The notes beneath the pieces are model-generated. The model was not told the origin of the DNA and made no database searches. It saw only the letters and a program-made list of their open reading frames with translations. From NCBI GenBank assembly GCA_029938085.1, contig JAPYOS010000002.1, positions 62,001 to 126,000 of the forward strand: a stretch of 64,000 nucleotides of DNA, written 5' to 3'. Below, one piece after another: positions 1 through 10,718 of the stretch. Source of the stretch: Oceanospirillaceae bacterium (GTDB taxonomy: Bacteria; Pseudomonadota; Gammaproteobacteria; Pseudomonadales; Balneatricaceae). Numbering within the stretch: position 1 is the stretch's first letter; each line of letters begins with the position of its first letter. The position numbers and the translations under genes are program-made.

Positions 1-393
1 CCCAGTACCTGGCATATAAACCAAATAACGTGACGGAATAGAAATTTGTGTCGTTAATCTGGCGCCTTTGGTGCCTATAGGATCTTTTAGCACCTGCACC
101 AACAGGCTTTGGCCTTCTCGGACCAATTGTGCAATGGGGGTTTCACTGGCTTCTGAACGATCGTCGTGGGGGGCTAGATCGGCAACATGGATAAAGCCGG
201 CTCGTTCCAAACCAATCTCTATAAAAGCCGCCTGCATACCCGGTAAAACACGCACAATTTTACCTAAATAAATGTTGCCCACAATGCCACGATGGTCGTT
301 ACGCTCAACATGAACCTCTTGCAACATGCCATTTTCAATAACCGCAACACGGGTTTCCATGGGGCTAAAGTTGATGAGAATTTCTTCGTTCAT
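1..393 (-). CDS. rng: Ribonuclease G, N-terminal part (cut by window edge)
   Basis: This is the first 131 codons of RNase G, an endoribonuclease of the RNase E/G family that matures the 5' end of 16S rRNA and decays some mRNAs in the cytoplasm. The protein opens MNEEILINFSPMETRVAVIE and continues through the S1-like RNA-binding region with GNIYLGKIVRVLPGMQAAFI and ERAGFIHVADL, typical of the family. The full protein is usually near 490 residues, so the catalytic part lies outside the window. The ATG overlaps the mreD stop by one base (TAATG), which suggests translational coupling. In Pseudomonas a maf gene sits between mreD and rng; here it is missing. Confidence 0.95.
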   Translation of the reverse strand, partial: MNEEILINFSPMETRVAVIENGMLQEVHVERNDHRGIVGNIYLGKIVRVLPGMQAAFIEIGLERAGFIHVADLAPHDDRSEASETPIAQLVREGQSLLVQVLKDPIGTKGARLTTQISIPSRYLVYMPGTG

Positions 394-881
394 TAAGCCA
401 CCTTAAAGGCGCGGCGAATACCGCGTAATACGACAAATAACCATAACCATAATAGCCCACTGGTTAAGGCTGGCAATAAAAACCACAGCCCACTGCTCGC
501 GTCACTACCAATGCCTTGCGCCCAATAGCTCACCATTTGATGAAGCGCCACTAACAGGGTCACCATAAAGGCCTGCTGCCATACTCGATACATACGTAAA
601 CGGCGATACATGAGGATGGCAAAAAAAGTGACGCTAACCATAGCCAACGCATTAATACCCAGATGATTGCCTTGCAATAGATCCAACAACAAACCCAAAA
701 TAAAAGCCCAGCCCAATCCAAACCGGTGTGGCAAAGCAATGACCCAATATAAGAACACCACCAGCACCCATTCTGGCCAACCCCATTGCACCGACTCAGG
801 TAAAGGCAACGCGCTGAGCATAAAGGCTAACAACAAAGTAATAAAAGGCACCCATAGGTTGTGCGCTCTAGCTAACTCCAT
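393..881 (-). CDS. mreD: Rod shape-determining membrane protein MreD
   Basis: MreD is an inner-membrane partner of the MreB/MreC elongasome that directs lateral-wall peptidoglycan synthesis. The 162-residue product is almost wholly hydrophobic, with about five membrane segments and few charged loops, and contains the stretch GLGWAFILGLLLDLLQG, which fits the family pattern of a G-x-x-x-G-L-x-x-D motif in the middle. Length matches E. coli MreD (162). It overlaps mreC by one base and rng by one base, so mreC-mreD-rng must be a single transcript. Confidence 0.93.
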   Translation of the reverse strand: MELARAHNLWVPFITLLLAFMLSALPLPESVQWGWPEWVLVVFLYWVIALPHRFGLGWAFILGLLLDLLQGNHLGINALAMVSVTFFAILMYRRLRMYRVWQQAFMVTLLVALHQMVSYWAQGIGSDASSGLWFLLPALTSGLLWLWLFVVLRGIRRAFKVA

Positions 882-1720
882 TATTCACCCCCACTGGCCG
901 CAGCCGTTTGTTGATGGGCTGTTTCGATTAACAGCAAATGTCTTGAACGACTCAATTGTGCAGTAGGCTTAGCCAAAACTTTAGCAAAGTCCTGGCCAGC
1001 TAAGTGCCGTACTTCAATCACTTCTGCCACGGGGTAGCCTTTGGGAAAGCGTAAGCCCAAACCAGAACTCACAAGAATGTCGCCCACTTCGATGTCTGCC
1101 GTATCAGCTAAATCTTCTAACTCTAAATAATCGTAATGACCGCGGCCGTAAGCCACGCTTCGTAAACCGTTGCGATTAACTTGCACGGGAATGGCGTGGT
1201 CCGCATCGGTAATTAACAATACGCGGCTGGTAAACGCAGATGTAGAGGTCACTTGTCCCATGACGCCAGTGGCGTCCAATACCGGTTGACCAACAAACAC
1301 ATTACTGTCGAAACCGTTATTGATAATGATTTGATGTACAAAAGGGTCTGAGTTAGTGCCAATTAACTCACTCACCATCACTTTTTCATCCAGCCGCTCG
1401 CCGCTATTCAGCAAATCTCTTAGGCGAAAATTTTCCACCGTAAGTGACGCCAGTTTTTGCACCCTACGTTCAGCCAACAAAGCTTGGGCGCGTAATTGTT
1501 TGTTTTCGGCGATCAACTCGTCTCTTACTTGCAAGCGCTCGCCGAGCCAAGTCCACGACCTTTGTGGCACATCCACCAACCATTGCACTGGGGTCACCGC
1601 AAGGGACATCCAGGCACGAATTTGTTGCATCTGCTGAAACTGGTAGTCGGCAACAATTAAGACTAAACAGATCACCCCATAAGTGATGAACTTTTTCACC
1701 GTGGAGCGGCCCTTAAACAA
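881..1720 (-). CDS. mreC: Rod shape-determining protein MreC
   Basis: MreC is a bitopic inner-membrane protein whose periplasmic part binds penicillin-binding proteins and links them to MreB. The product has an N-terminal membrane segment at about residues 9-27, a coiled-coil region at about 60-100, then the two-lobed beta domain with the conserved region GVMGQVTSTSAFTSRVLLIT. The start is uncertain. No ATG exists at the N terminus. The coordinate given is a TTG; a GTG lies seven codons later (protein starting KKFITYG). By analogy with Pseudomonas MreC (MIKPLF...) translation could begin a few codons upstream at a non-standard ATC or ATT just after a GAGGA ribosome-binding site. Confidence 0.92.
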   Translation of the reverse strand: MFKGRSTVKKFITYGVICLVLIVADYQFQQMQQIRAWMSLAVTPVQWLVDVPQRSWTWLGERLQVRDELIAENKQLRAQALLAERRVQKLASLTVENFRLRDLLNSGERLDEKVMVSELIGTNSDPFVHQIIINNGFDSNVFVGQPVLDATGVMGQVTSTSAFTSRVLLITDADHAIPVQVNRNGLRSVAYGRGHYDYLELEDLADTADIEVGDILVSSGLGLRFPKGYPVAEVIEVRHLAGQDFAKVLAKPTAQLSRSRHLLLIETAHQQTAAASGGE

Positions 1721-1746
1721 AGGATCGATAACAATTCCTCAAGCAA

Positions 1747-1780
1747 AAACGGCGAGATGGCTTACGCCACCTCGCCGTTT
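1747..1780 (-). terminator. Intergenic terminator/attenuator between mreB and mreC
   Basis: On the minus strand a 15-base stem with one mismatch (AAACGGCGAGGTGGC and its partner) closes a GTAA loop and is followed by TTTTTGC. It lies after the mreB stop and just before mreC. It should end most transcripts after mreB and let some reading into mreCD-rng, which matches the excess of monocistronic mreB message known in E. coli. The stem strength and T-run are seen in the sequence; the degree of read-through is inferred. Confidence 0.8.
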
Positions 1781-1800
1781 GTTTGTTCTAGTCGTGCTGG

Positions 1801-3112
<1,312 letters not shown>

Positions 3113-3400
3113 ATGGCCCTAGAAAACGCCGATATCGAGAACATAGCCGTGCTTGCACGCCTGCAAGTGCCTGCTACCGAAACTAGCGACTACGCCGACA
3201 GCATTTCCAGCATTCTGGCACTTGTGGACCAAATGCAACAAGTCGATACCCATGGCGTAGAGCCCTTGTCCAATCCACATGATGCGACCCAGCGCCTACG
3301 CGCCGATGAAGTGACCTGCGACAACCAACGTGAGGCCTTTATGGCGATTGCCCCAGCCACCGAAGAAGGCCTATACCTTGTGCCTAAAGTGATTGACTAA
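3113..3400 (+). CDS. gatC: Asp-tRNA(Asn)/Glu-tRNA(Gln) amidotransferase subunit C
   Basis: GatC is the small clamp that holds GatA and GatB together in the transamidase that converts Asp-tRNA(Asn) or Glu-tRNA(Gln) to the amidated form. The 95-residue product shows the family pattern: an N-terminal helix ([12 protein letters not shown]), a central [15 protein letters not shown] helix, and the typical tail region (RADEVT...[20 protein letters not shown]). It is first of a tight gatC-gatA-gatB operon; gatA begins one base after its stop. Confidence 0.97.
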   Translation: MALENADIENIAVLARLQVPATETSDYADSISSILALVDQMQQVDTHGVEPLSNPHDATQRLRADEVTCDNQREAFMAIAPATEEGLYLVPKVID

Positions 3401-3401
3401 T

Positions 3402-4868
3402 ATGACTAACAAAACCTTAATTCAAATTTCCAATGAGCTCAGTGCTGGCCAATATTCTAGCCGTGAGATCACTCAAGACATTATTGCTGGCATTAAGACC
3501 CACGATCATCAGTTTAATAGTTTCATCACAGTATCTGAAGAGTTGGCACTTGAACAAGCCGATGCCGCCGATGCACGCCGCGCCGCTGGCCATGCCGATC
3601 TATTAACAGGCGTACCCTTTGCCCACAAAGATCTGTTCTGTACCCAAGGCTTACGCACCACGTGTGCCTCCAAAATGCTGGAAGACTTTATTCCGCCATA
3701 CGAATCCACCGTAGGCCAACGTTTACTCGCCACCGGCGCCGTATGTGTAGGCAAAACCAACATGGACGAATTTGCCATGGGTTCGTCTAACGAAAACAGT
3801 TACTTTGGCGCGGTAAAAAACCCGTGGGACCTTAACGCCGTACCCGGCGGTTCGTCTGGTGGTTCTGCTGCGGCAGTCGCAGCCGGCTTAGTACCGGCAG
3901 CAACAGGCACCGATACCGGAGGCTCCATCCGCCAACCTGCCTCATTTTGCAACTTAACCGGCATCAAACCGACTTATGGCCGCGTTTCACGTTTTGGTAT
4001 TGTGGCGTATGCCTCTAGCCTCGACCAAGCAGGCCCAATGTGTACCACCGCCGAAGATGCCGCGGTGATGCTTAATGCCATGGCAGGCTTCGACCCCCAA
4101 GACTCCACCAGCGTGCAGCAAGACGCACCCGATTTTACGGCCGACCTAAACCAGCCTCTTGCGGGCCTTAAAGTAGGTTTGCCAAAAGAGTTTTTTGGTT
4201 CGGGTTTAGACCCACAAGTAGCCGATTGTATTATGGCCGCAGTGAAACAAATTGAAGCCTTAGGCGCACAAATCGTAGACATTAGCCTACCCAACCTAGA
4301 GCTATCCATTCCTGCTTATTACGTCATTGCGCCGTCTGAGGCGTCATCAAACCTCAGCCGTTTTGACGGCGTACGTTATGGTTATCGTTGTGATCAGCCA
4401 GAAGATTTAATGGACTTATATTGCCGCACCCGCGCCGAAGGTTTTGGCAAGGAAGTGAAGCGCCGTATTATGGTAGGCACCTACGCCTTATCCGAAGGTT
4501 ATTACGATGCCTACTATGTAAAAGCCCAACGTATTCGCCGCCTCATTAAAGACGACTTTGCCCGCGCATTAGCGCAAGTAGATGTCATTATGGGCCCAGT
4601 AGCACCCACCCCTGCCTTCGACTTAGGCAGCAATACCAAAGACCCAGTGGCCATGTACCTAGAAGACATTTACACCTTGTCTGCCAACATGGCCGGCATC
4701 CCAGCCATGTCGACGCCGGCAGGTTTTGTTAATGGCCGGCCCGTAGGTCTGCACATTATGGGCAACTATTTTGCCGAAGCAAAATTATTGAACATTGCCC
4801 ACCAGTATCAACAAGTCACCGATTGGCACCTACAAACGCCAACATCTAACACAGAAAAGGGGGCTTAA
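3402..4868 (+). CDS. gatA: Asp-tRNA(Asn)/Glu-tRNA(Gln) amidotransferase subunit A
   Basis: GatA is the amidase-signature glutaminase that releases ammonia for the transamidation done by GatB. The 488-residue product contains the Ser-cisSer-Lys machinery: a Lys in [10 protein letters not shown] (about residue 75), the Gly/Ser-rich segment [15 protein letters not shown] (about 150) and [15 protein letters not shown] with the nucleophile Ser (about 175). I chose the ATG at 3402, one base after the gatC stop, rather than an in-frame TTG three codons earlier. Close spacing shows co-translation with gatC and gatB. Confidence 0.97.
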   Translation: MTNKTLIQISNELSAGQYSSREITQDIIAGIKTHDHQFNSFITVSEELALEQADAADARRAAGHADLLTGVPFAHKDLFCTQGLRTTCASKMLEDFIPPYESTVGQRLLATGAVCVGKTNMDEFAMGSSNENSYFGAVKNPWDLNAVPGGSSGGSAAAVAAGLVPAATGTDTGGSIRQPASFCNLTGIKPTYGRVSRFGIVAYASSLDQAGPMCTTAEDAAVMLNAMAGFDPQDSTSVQQDAPDFTADLNQPLAGLKVGLPKEFFGSGLDPQVADCIMAAVKQIEALGAQIVDISLPNLELSIPAYYVIAPSEASSNLSRFDGVRYGYRCDQPEDLMDLYCRTRAEGFGKEVKRRIMVGTYALSEGYYDAYYVKAQRIRRLIKDDFARALAQVDVIMGPVAPTPAFDLGSNTKDPVAMYLEDIYTLSANMAGIPAMSTPAGFVNGRPVGLHIMGNYFAEAKLLNIAHQYQQVTDWHLQTPTSNTEKGA

Positions 4869-4870
4869 TC

Positions 4871-6322
4871 ATGGCTTGGGAAATTGTTATTGGTCTAGAA
4901 ATTCACGTTCAATTGGCCACCAAATCCAAATTATTCTCGGGTGCTAAAGTCGCTTTTGGTGCAGCACCTAACACGCAAACCACCTTAGTAGATTTAGGTA
5001 TGCCAGGCGCCCTACCCGTATTCAACGAAGAAGCGTTGCGTATGGCGGTCACCTTTGGCACCGCCATTGATGCAGAAATTGGTAAACACTCGGTATTTGC
5101 CCGTAAAAACTACTTCTACCCAGACTCACCCAAAGGCTACCAAACCAGCCAGATGGACCACCCCATTGTAGGCATTGGCCACTTAGACATTCAGTTAGAA
5201 GACGGCAGCACTAAGCGCATTGGCGTAACCCGTGCCCACCTTGAAGAAGATGCTGGCAAATCGTTACATGACGACTTTGACGGCATGACCGGTATCGACC
5301 TTAACCGCTCCAGCACACCTTTGTTAGAAATTGTGTCTGAGCCAGACATGCGTAGCGCCAAAGAAGCCGTGGCCTACATGCGTAAAATGCATGCCATTGT
5401 TACCACCATTGGCATTTCTGATGGCAACATGGCCGAAGGCTCCATGCGTTGCGATGCTAACGTCTCTATTCGCCCTAAAGGCCAAGAAAAGTTGGGCACC
5501 CGTGCCGAATTAAAGAACATTAACTCCTTCCGATTTATTGAACGCGCGATTAACGTAGAAGTAGAGCGTCAAATCGACATCTTAGAAGATGGCGGCAAAA
5601 TTGCCCAAGAAACCCGCCTGTACGACGCAGATAAGAACGAAACACGCCCGATGCGCAGCAAGGAAGAAGCCAACGACTACCGTTACTTCCCGTGCCCAGA
5701 CTTATTACCTATCAACATCGACGACGCGTATATCGATGCTATTCGTAAGGCTCTGCCCGAGTTACCAGACCAACGCAGCGCCCGCTTTGTGAGCCAACTC
5801 AGCCTTAGCGAATATGATGCTGGCGTGTTGTCTGCAAGCCGTGCCCTAGCCGATTATTTTGAAGCAGTGGTGGCCGTATGTAATGACCCTAAACTGAGCG
5901 CCAACTGGGTCACCGGCGAATTGGCCAAGTTCCTTAATCAAAATAATATGGAGATTAATGCCGCGCCAGTATCTGCCGAGCAACTAGGCCAACTGATTAG
6001 TCGCATTAAAGATGACACCATCAATACCAAAGGTGCAAAAACCGTATTTGAAGAACTATGGGATCAAACCGGCACAGTGGATGGCATTATTGCTGACAAA
6101 GGCTTAAAGCAAGTCAGCGACATGGGTGCCATTGAAGCTATGGTGGACGATGTGATTGCGGCTAGCCCCAAACAAGTGCAGCAATACCGTGACGCCGAAG
6201 TAGAAAAACGTGGCAAGATGCTAGGTTTCTTTATGGGCCAAGTAATGAAGGCCTCTAAGGGCTCTGCTAACCCAGGCCAGGTGAATGGCTTGCTTAAAAA
6301 GAAGCTCGACGCCCTCTGCTAA
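4871..6322 (+). CDS. gatB: Asp-tRNA(Asn)/Glu-tRNA(Gln) amidotransferase subunit B
   Basis: GatB activates the tRNA-bound aspartate or glutamate with ATP and transfers ammonia from GatA. The N terminus [24 protein letters not shown] and the [13 protein letters not shown] segment are diagnostic, followed by the kinase-like core, the [11 protein letters not shown] motif near residue 270 and a C-terminal YqeY-like tail that binds tRNA. Length 483 is normal. It ends the gatCAB operon; a separate YqeY homologue is encoded at 31.6 kb. Confidence 0.97.
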   Translation: MAWEIVIGLEIHVQLATKSKLFSGAKVAFGAAPNTQTTLVDLGMPGALPVFNEEALRMAVTFGTAIDAEIGKHSVFARKNYFYPDSPKGYQTSQMDHPIVGIGHLDIQLEDGSTKRIGVTRAHLEEDAGKSLHDDFDGMTGIDLNRSSTPLLEIVSEPDMRSAKEAVAYMRKMHAIVTTIGISDGNMAEGSMRCDANVSIRPKGQEKLGTRAELKNINSFRFIERAINVEVERQIDILEDGGKIAQETRLYDADKNETRPMRSKEEANDYRYFPCPDLLPINIDDAYIDAIRKALPELPDQRSARFVSQLSLSEYDAGVLSASRALADYFEAVVAVCNDPKLSANWVTGELAKFLNQNNMEINAAPVSAEQLGQLISRIKDDTINTKGAKTVFEELWDQTGTVDGIIADKGLKQVSDMGAIEAMVDDVIAASPKQVQQYRDAEVEKRGKMLGFFMGQVMKASKGSANPGQVNGLLKKKLDALC

Positions 6323-6348
6323 CAAAAGCGCCATCCTGACCACCTAAG

Positions 6349-6405
6349 CGTCGTCCTGACGTAGGTCAGGATCTCTACACCCTTGAGATTGCGGCCTACG
6401 CCGCA
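6349..6405. terminator. Inverted repeats between convergent gatB and putA
   Basis: Two hairpins stand between the convergent genes. The first pairs GTCCTGAC with GTCAGGAT around GTAG (about 6351-6370). The second pairs TTGCGG with CCGCAA around CCTACG (about 6390-6404). Neither has a long T-run, but their place between two gene ends suggests transcription ending on both strands. The words CATCCTGAC and CGTCCTGAC occur just upstream as imperfect repeats, so the segment may also be a dispersed REP-like element. Confidence 0.5.
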
Positions 6406-6418
6406 ATAACCTAGCGCC

Positions 6419-9400
6419 CTACTCCCCAGCAGCAATCAAACTGGCATTACCACCGGCGGCCGTTGTATCAATACACAAATGCCGCTCCATGGTATAACGC
6501 TGAGGATCTGATATTTCGCTAATCAACGGCAACAACGCACCCGCTTTATGTGCCAAAGCGCTACGCAACTGCTGCTGGTAAGCTAACGCAGCGTTAGCCG
6601 CCACCCCGTGATAACCCGTCAACTCGGTGACTGCAGAGGCCGCCATTTGGCCATTCAGTACCAATAAGGGCAAATCGCTTTTAGGTAGCACCACATCACT
6701 CACTACCAGTACTACCGCATTACCCTGAGCTAACGCCGTTTGCGCCTGCACTAAGGCCGCCTGACGGTCAGGCCCTAAACAAAGCACCACGCCGCGAGCG
6801 ACAGTAGATAATTGATTCAGCTCCCCTGTTGGCCCAGGCAACAATACGGCATCACGGCAAAGGTCCTGCATCTGGCTGGTTTGTGGGCCAAACACCTGAC
6901 ACAACTGTGACAAACGATCACTCGATTGCTGCCACTGGGTTAACCTTGTACCAGATACGCTGTTAACCGCTTGCTGTACCTGCTCCAAACCCACAAGCTC
7001 GCCACTAGGGGTGTGACCCACAAAAGAACGAGGGCTACGCAAACGTTGCACGTACTGTGGGCCACCCGCTTTAGGTCCAGTGCCCGACAAACCTTCACCA
7101 CCAAATGGCTGACTGCCCACCACCGCACCAATTTGGTTACGGTTAACATAGGTATTACCAGCATGAACACCTTTTACCAACTGCTCAACCCGAGCATCCA
7201 CACGGGTATGCACACCAAAGGTTAAACCGTACCCTTGAGCATTGATGGTATCAATGAGTTTAGGTAAGGATTGCGCCGAAAAAGTAGCCACGTGTAATAC
7301 TGGGCCAAAAATCTCTTCTGCAAGATCCTCTATACCATTTAACTTAATCACCGTAGGCCCAACAAATAGACCATGATCAGGAATAGGCATACGTTTTAGC
7401 ACCTTGCCTTGAGCAGCGCAGGCCTCAATATGAGCTTCAATTTTTGCCTTAGAAGCCGCGTCGATTACGGGGCCAACATCGGTATCTAAGTGCCAAGGGT
7501 TGCCTAGTTTCAACTCATCCATGGCACCATAAAGCATGTGTAATACTTTGTCGGCAATGTCTTCTTGCAAATACAGCATGCGTAACGCCGAACACCGTTG
7601 CCCAGCACTCTGAAAGGCCGAGGCCAACACATCGCGTACCACTTGCTCTGGCAACGCCGTTGAATCGACGATCATGGCATTGAGGCCACCGGTTTCGGCA
7701 ATCATCACCGCATCGGGAGCCAATTTTTCGGCCATCACGCGGTTGATGTGTTGCGCCGTTGCCGTTGAACCGGTGAAACACACACCACTAATACGCGAGT
7801 CGCTAGTAATCGGCACACCCACCTCCTGCGCACCACCCGGAAGGTATTGAATGGCAGCGACAGGAAACCCAGCCTCATGCATTAACTGCACAGCCCGAAA
7901 AGCCACCAAATTAGTTTGGCCCGCAGGTTTTGCCAACACCGCATTGCCCGCCGCTAAAGCAGCAAATACTTGGCCACTAAAAATGGCTAAGGGGAAATTC
8001 CACGGCGAGATACAGCTCATAACACCGCGGCCCTGAGCTTGTGGCATAGACGCCATTTCTTGCGCATAGAAGCGAGCAAAATCAATGGCTTCGCGCAGTT
8101 CACCCACAGCATCTAACCAAGTTTTACCTGCTTCGCGGGCTAAAATCGCAAATAGTTCAGTGGCATTTTGTTCATATAAGTCGGCCACTTTTTCAAAACA
8201 GGCCACTCGTTCTGCCATAGGCATTGCCAACCACTGTGCTTGGCCTTGGGGGGCGGCGCTAATCGCCGACTCAATTTGCGCAGCAGACGCCATACTCACC
8301 TGCCCCACTTGCTCGTCATCAAGGGCAGGGTTAGCCACCCATTGAGACGCAAGCGATAGACCCGCGGGGTTAGCAATAATAGGCATAGCCTGCCAATATT
8401 CCTGAGCCAAATGAGTACGTGCATGCTCCATGGCCGTGACGGTAGGGGCATCTGTAATGTCCCAACCCATGGCGTTTTTCCGATAACTCGCACCTGCGCT
8501 AGCAAACAAATCTTTAGGTTGAACGATGGCATGGCTGCCACAACTCAGACCTTGCTCTAAACGGGATAACACTAGATTGACCGGATCTTGTGCAATGGTT
8601 TCTGGGGTGATCTCTGGGTTCACCAACTGGTGTACAAATGAGGAGTTAGCGCCATTTTCTAGTAAGCGACGCACCAGATAAGCCAGTAAATCTTGATGTG
8701 CACCTACGGGAGCGTATATCCGGCAGCGCACATTGCCTTGTGCCATAACACTGGCATGTAAAGATTCACCCATGCCATGCAAGCGTTGAAATTCGTAGGC
8801 ATAGGTGCGGCTTTGGTCATCCGCATCGTTAGCCGCCAATTGCAAAATAGCAGCCACCGAATGGGCATTGTGGGTGGCAAATTGGGCATAAATGCAGTCG
8901 TTCATCGCCAGCAATTGTTTAGCGCAGGCCAGGTAAGACAAGTCGGTATTGGCCTTACGAGTAAACACAGGAAAGCCCGTTAAACCCATAACCTGGGCGC
9001 GTTTAATCTCTGCATCCCAATAAGCGCCTTTTACCAAACGCACCATAATCTGGCGACCTAACCCTTTAGCCAAGGCGTACAACCAGTCTAAAACCCAAGG
9101 TGCACGTTTGCTAAAGGCCTGTACCACCACACCAAACCCTTGCCATCCCTCAAGTTCCGAAGAAGCCAATACCGTAGCAATAACATCTAAAGAAATATCC
9201 AACCGGTCGGCCTCTTCGGCATCGATATTAAACCCCATATTGGCGGCTTTGGCTTGCGAGGCTAAGGCCAGCACTTGAGGTACCAGCTCTTGAAGTACGC
9301 GTTCGCGCTGGCCCCATTCATAACGTGGATGTAAGGCAGACAATTTAACCGAAATTCCCGGATTATTGCAGATGTCGGTGTCGGTGCAGTGAGGCGCCAA

Positions 9401-10069
9401 ATCGGCAATGGCTTGGCTATACGAATCGAAGTAACGCGCGGCATCTTCTGCCGTACGTGCAGCTTCACCCAACATGTCGTAGGAATGAGTGTAACCTTGG
9501 CCGGAGAGCTTTTTGGCCCGTCGAGTGGCTTCGTGCATGGTGCGCCCCAATACAAACTGAGAGCCTAATTCTTTCATCGCTTGAGCCACGGCCGTACGTA
9601 CTACCGGCTCACCTACACGCTTGACCAAGCCGCGCATAGTAGACCCTACTTTGTCGGCGTCTACTGGTGCCAGTAACTTACCGGTGACCAAAAGCGCCCA
9701 AGTGGAGGAATTGATGAGCGACGAATTTGAATGGCCCAAGTGGCTAGACCAGTCGCCAGCTTGTACTTTGTCTTCGATGAGGGCGTCTATTGTAGCTTTG
9801 TCTGGCACTCGTAATAGTGCTTCCGCCATACACATAAGGGCTACACCCTCTTTAGTACTAAGGCCATATTCACCTAAAAACTTTTCCATCATGGTGGGGC
9901 TAGAGTGGCTACGTACATGACGCACCAAATCTGCCGCTTGAGCAGACATCTGTTGACGCTGAGCTTGGGGCAAGTCTACGCGAGACAACAGGGCCTCTAC
10001 ACAGTCTTGTTCATTGGCAAGGTAAGCTGCGCGCATGGCGGTACGAATAGTATCAAGTTGCTGGTTCAT
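6419..10069 (-). CDS. putA: Bifunctional proline dehydrogenase / P5C dehydrogenase (PutA, no DNA-binding domain)
   Basis: PutA oxidises proline to glutamate in two steps: an FAD proline dehydrogenase barrel and an NAD-dependent glutamate-semialdehyde (P5C) dehydrogenase, with channeling between them. The 1216-residue product has the PRODH alpha domain and barrel (about 70-480, with RLVKGAYWDAEIKRAQ and the R-x-Y-x-P-V-G segment RIYAPVGAHQDLLAYLVRR), the aldehyde dehydrogenase domain (about 560-1000, with FTGSTATAQ and the nucleophile Cys in SAGQRCSALR), and a C-terminal domain of about 200 residues. It lacks the N-terminal ribbon-helix-helix of E. coli PutA (1320 residues), so it cannot repress itself in that way; the divergent Lrp-type gene is the likely regulator. 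An opposite-facing small gap to gatB makes it convergent with that operon. Confidence 0.96.
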   Translation of the reverse strand: MNQQLDTIRTAMRAAYLANEQDCVEALLSRVDLPQAQRQQMSAQAADLVRHVRSHSSPTMMEKFLGEYGLSTKEGVALMCMAEALLRVPDKATIDALIEDKVQAGDWSSHLGHSNSSLINSSTWALLVTGKLLAPVDADKVGSTMRGLVKRVGEPVVRTAVAQAMKELGSQFVLGRTMHEATRRAKKLSGQGYTHSYDMLGEAARTAEDAARYFDSYSQAIADLAPHCTDTDICNNPGISVKLSALHPRYEWGQRERVLQELVPQVLALASQAKAANMGFNIDAEEADRLDISLDVIATVLASSELEGWQGFGVVVQAFSKRAPWVLDWLYALAKGLGRQIMVRLVKGAYWDAEIKRAQVMGLTGFPVFTRKANTDLSYLACAKQLLAMNDCIYAQFATHNAHSVAAILQLAANDADDQSRTYAYEFQRLHGMGESLHASVMAQGNVRCRIYAPVGAHQDLLAYLVRRLLENGANSSFVHQLVNPEITPETIAQDPVNLVLSRLEQGLSCGSHAIVQPKDLFASAGASYRKNAMGWDITDAPTVTAMEHARTHLAQEYWQAMPIIANPAGLSLASQWVANPALDDEQVGQVSMASAAQIESAISAAPQGQAQWLAMPMAERVACFEKVADLYEQNATELFAILAREAGKTWLDAVGELREAIDFARFYAQEMASMPQAQGRGVMSCISPWNFPLAIFSGQVFAALAAGNAVLAKPAGQTNLVAFRAVQLMHEAGFPVAAIQYLPGGAQEVGVPITSDSRISGVCFTGSTATAQHINRVMAEKLAPDAVMIAETGGLNAMIVDSTALPEQVVRDVLASAFQSAGQRCSALRMLYLQEDIADKVLHMLYGAMDELKLGNPWHLDTDVGPVIDAASKAKIEAHIEACAAQGKVLKRMPIPDHGLFVGPTVIKLNGIEDLAEEIFGPVLHVATFSAQSLPKLIDTINAQGYGLTFGVHTRVDARVEQLVKGVHAGNTYVNRNQIGAVVGSQPFGGEGLSGTGPKAGGPQYVQRLRSPRSFVGHTPSGELVGLEQVQQAVNSVSGTRLTQWQQSSDRLSQLCQVFGPQTSQMQDLCRDAVLLPGPTGELNQLSTVARGVVLCLGPDRQAALVQAQTALAQGNAVVLVVSDVVLPKSDLPLLVLNGQMAASAVTELTGYHGVAANAALAYQQQLRSALAHKAGALLPLISEISDPQRYTMERHLCIDTTAAGGNASLIAAGE

Positions 10070-10260
10070 GTGAGCCCCACTGGTTAGTCGATAAATATCT
10101 GGCCATTTTAGACCCTAACCTAAAGTGAAATTCACCTCATTAACCAATACCAAATAAACTAATAACTAAATATTTACGATAATATGATATTTATACCTAC
10201 AATTATTGATATTTAAGGTATATTCACTAAACAACAAATCACCCACCGAAGCGCGCTGCC
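10070..10260. promoter_or_regulatory. Divergent putA / Lrp-type regulator control region
   Basis: The 191-base gap is very AT-rich from about 10130 to 10230 and carries dyads such as TAAATATTTA (about 10167) and a nearby ATGATATTTAT repeat. This is the sort of sequence bound by Lrp/AsnC proteins. It probably contains both promoters and the sites by which the regulator at 10261 controls putA. The dyads are seen; the binding is inferred. Confidence 0.5.
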
Positions 10261-10707
10261 ATGGAAAAACTAGACCGCCACGACAAAGCTATCATTGCCG
10301 CCATGCAAAAAGATGGCCGTATGACCATTACCGCCCTCGCCCAACACGTTGGTTTATCTAACACACCTTGCCAGATGCGCCTAAAGCGGCTGCAAGATCA
10401 GGGTTACATTACCGGCTATGTGGCACTGGTTAACAAAACTAAACTGGGCCTAGATCACGTGGCCTTTGTGCAAGCCACGTTAGCCTCCACCAGCAGTAAG
10501 TCATTAGAAGCCTTTAACGAAGCCGTAAACAAAATTGCGGAAATAGAGCAGTGCCACATGACCGCTGCCAACTTTGATTATTTACTCAAGGTAAGAACTA
10601 AAGACATGGCCTCATATCGAGCCATATTAGGAGAAAAGATTTCCACGTTGCCGCACGTAGTACAAACCAGCACCTTCGTAGTAATGGAAAGTGTTAAAGA
10701 CGTCTAG
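10261..10707 (+). CDS. Lrp/AsnC-family regulator, probable PutR
   Basis: The 148-residue protein has the Lrp layout: an N-terminal winged helix-turn-helix (residues about 1-60, DRHDKAIIAAMQKDGRMTIT then LAQHVGLSNTPCQMRLKRL) and a C-terminal RAM ligand-binding domain (about 65-145, with the CHMTAANFDYLLKVRTKDMA strand pair). Lrp-type genes divergent from putA act as proline-responsive activators (PutR) in alphaproteobacteria and some others. That role is inferred here from position and from the absence of a DNA-binding domain in PutA. No strong ribosome-binding site precedes the ATG. Confidence 0.85.
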   Translation: MEKLDRHDKAIIAAMQKDGRMTITALAQHVGLSNTPCQMRLKRLQDQGYITGYVALVNKTKLGLDHVAFVQATLASTSSKSLEAFNEAVNKIAEIEQCHMTAANFDYLLKVRTKDMASYRAILGEKISTLPHVVQTSTFVVMESVKDV

Positions 10708-10718
10708 TCTGCCTTTTG

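Noticed and set aside
9262-9555. 97-codon minus-strand frame inside putA
   Set aside because: It is a shadow in another frame of the conserved proline dehydrogenase barrel.
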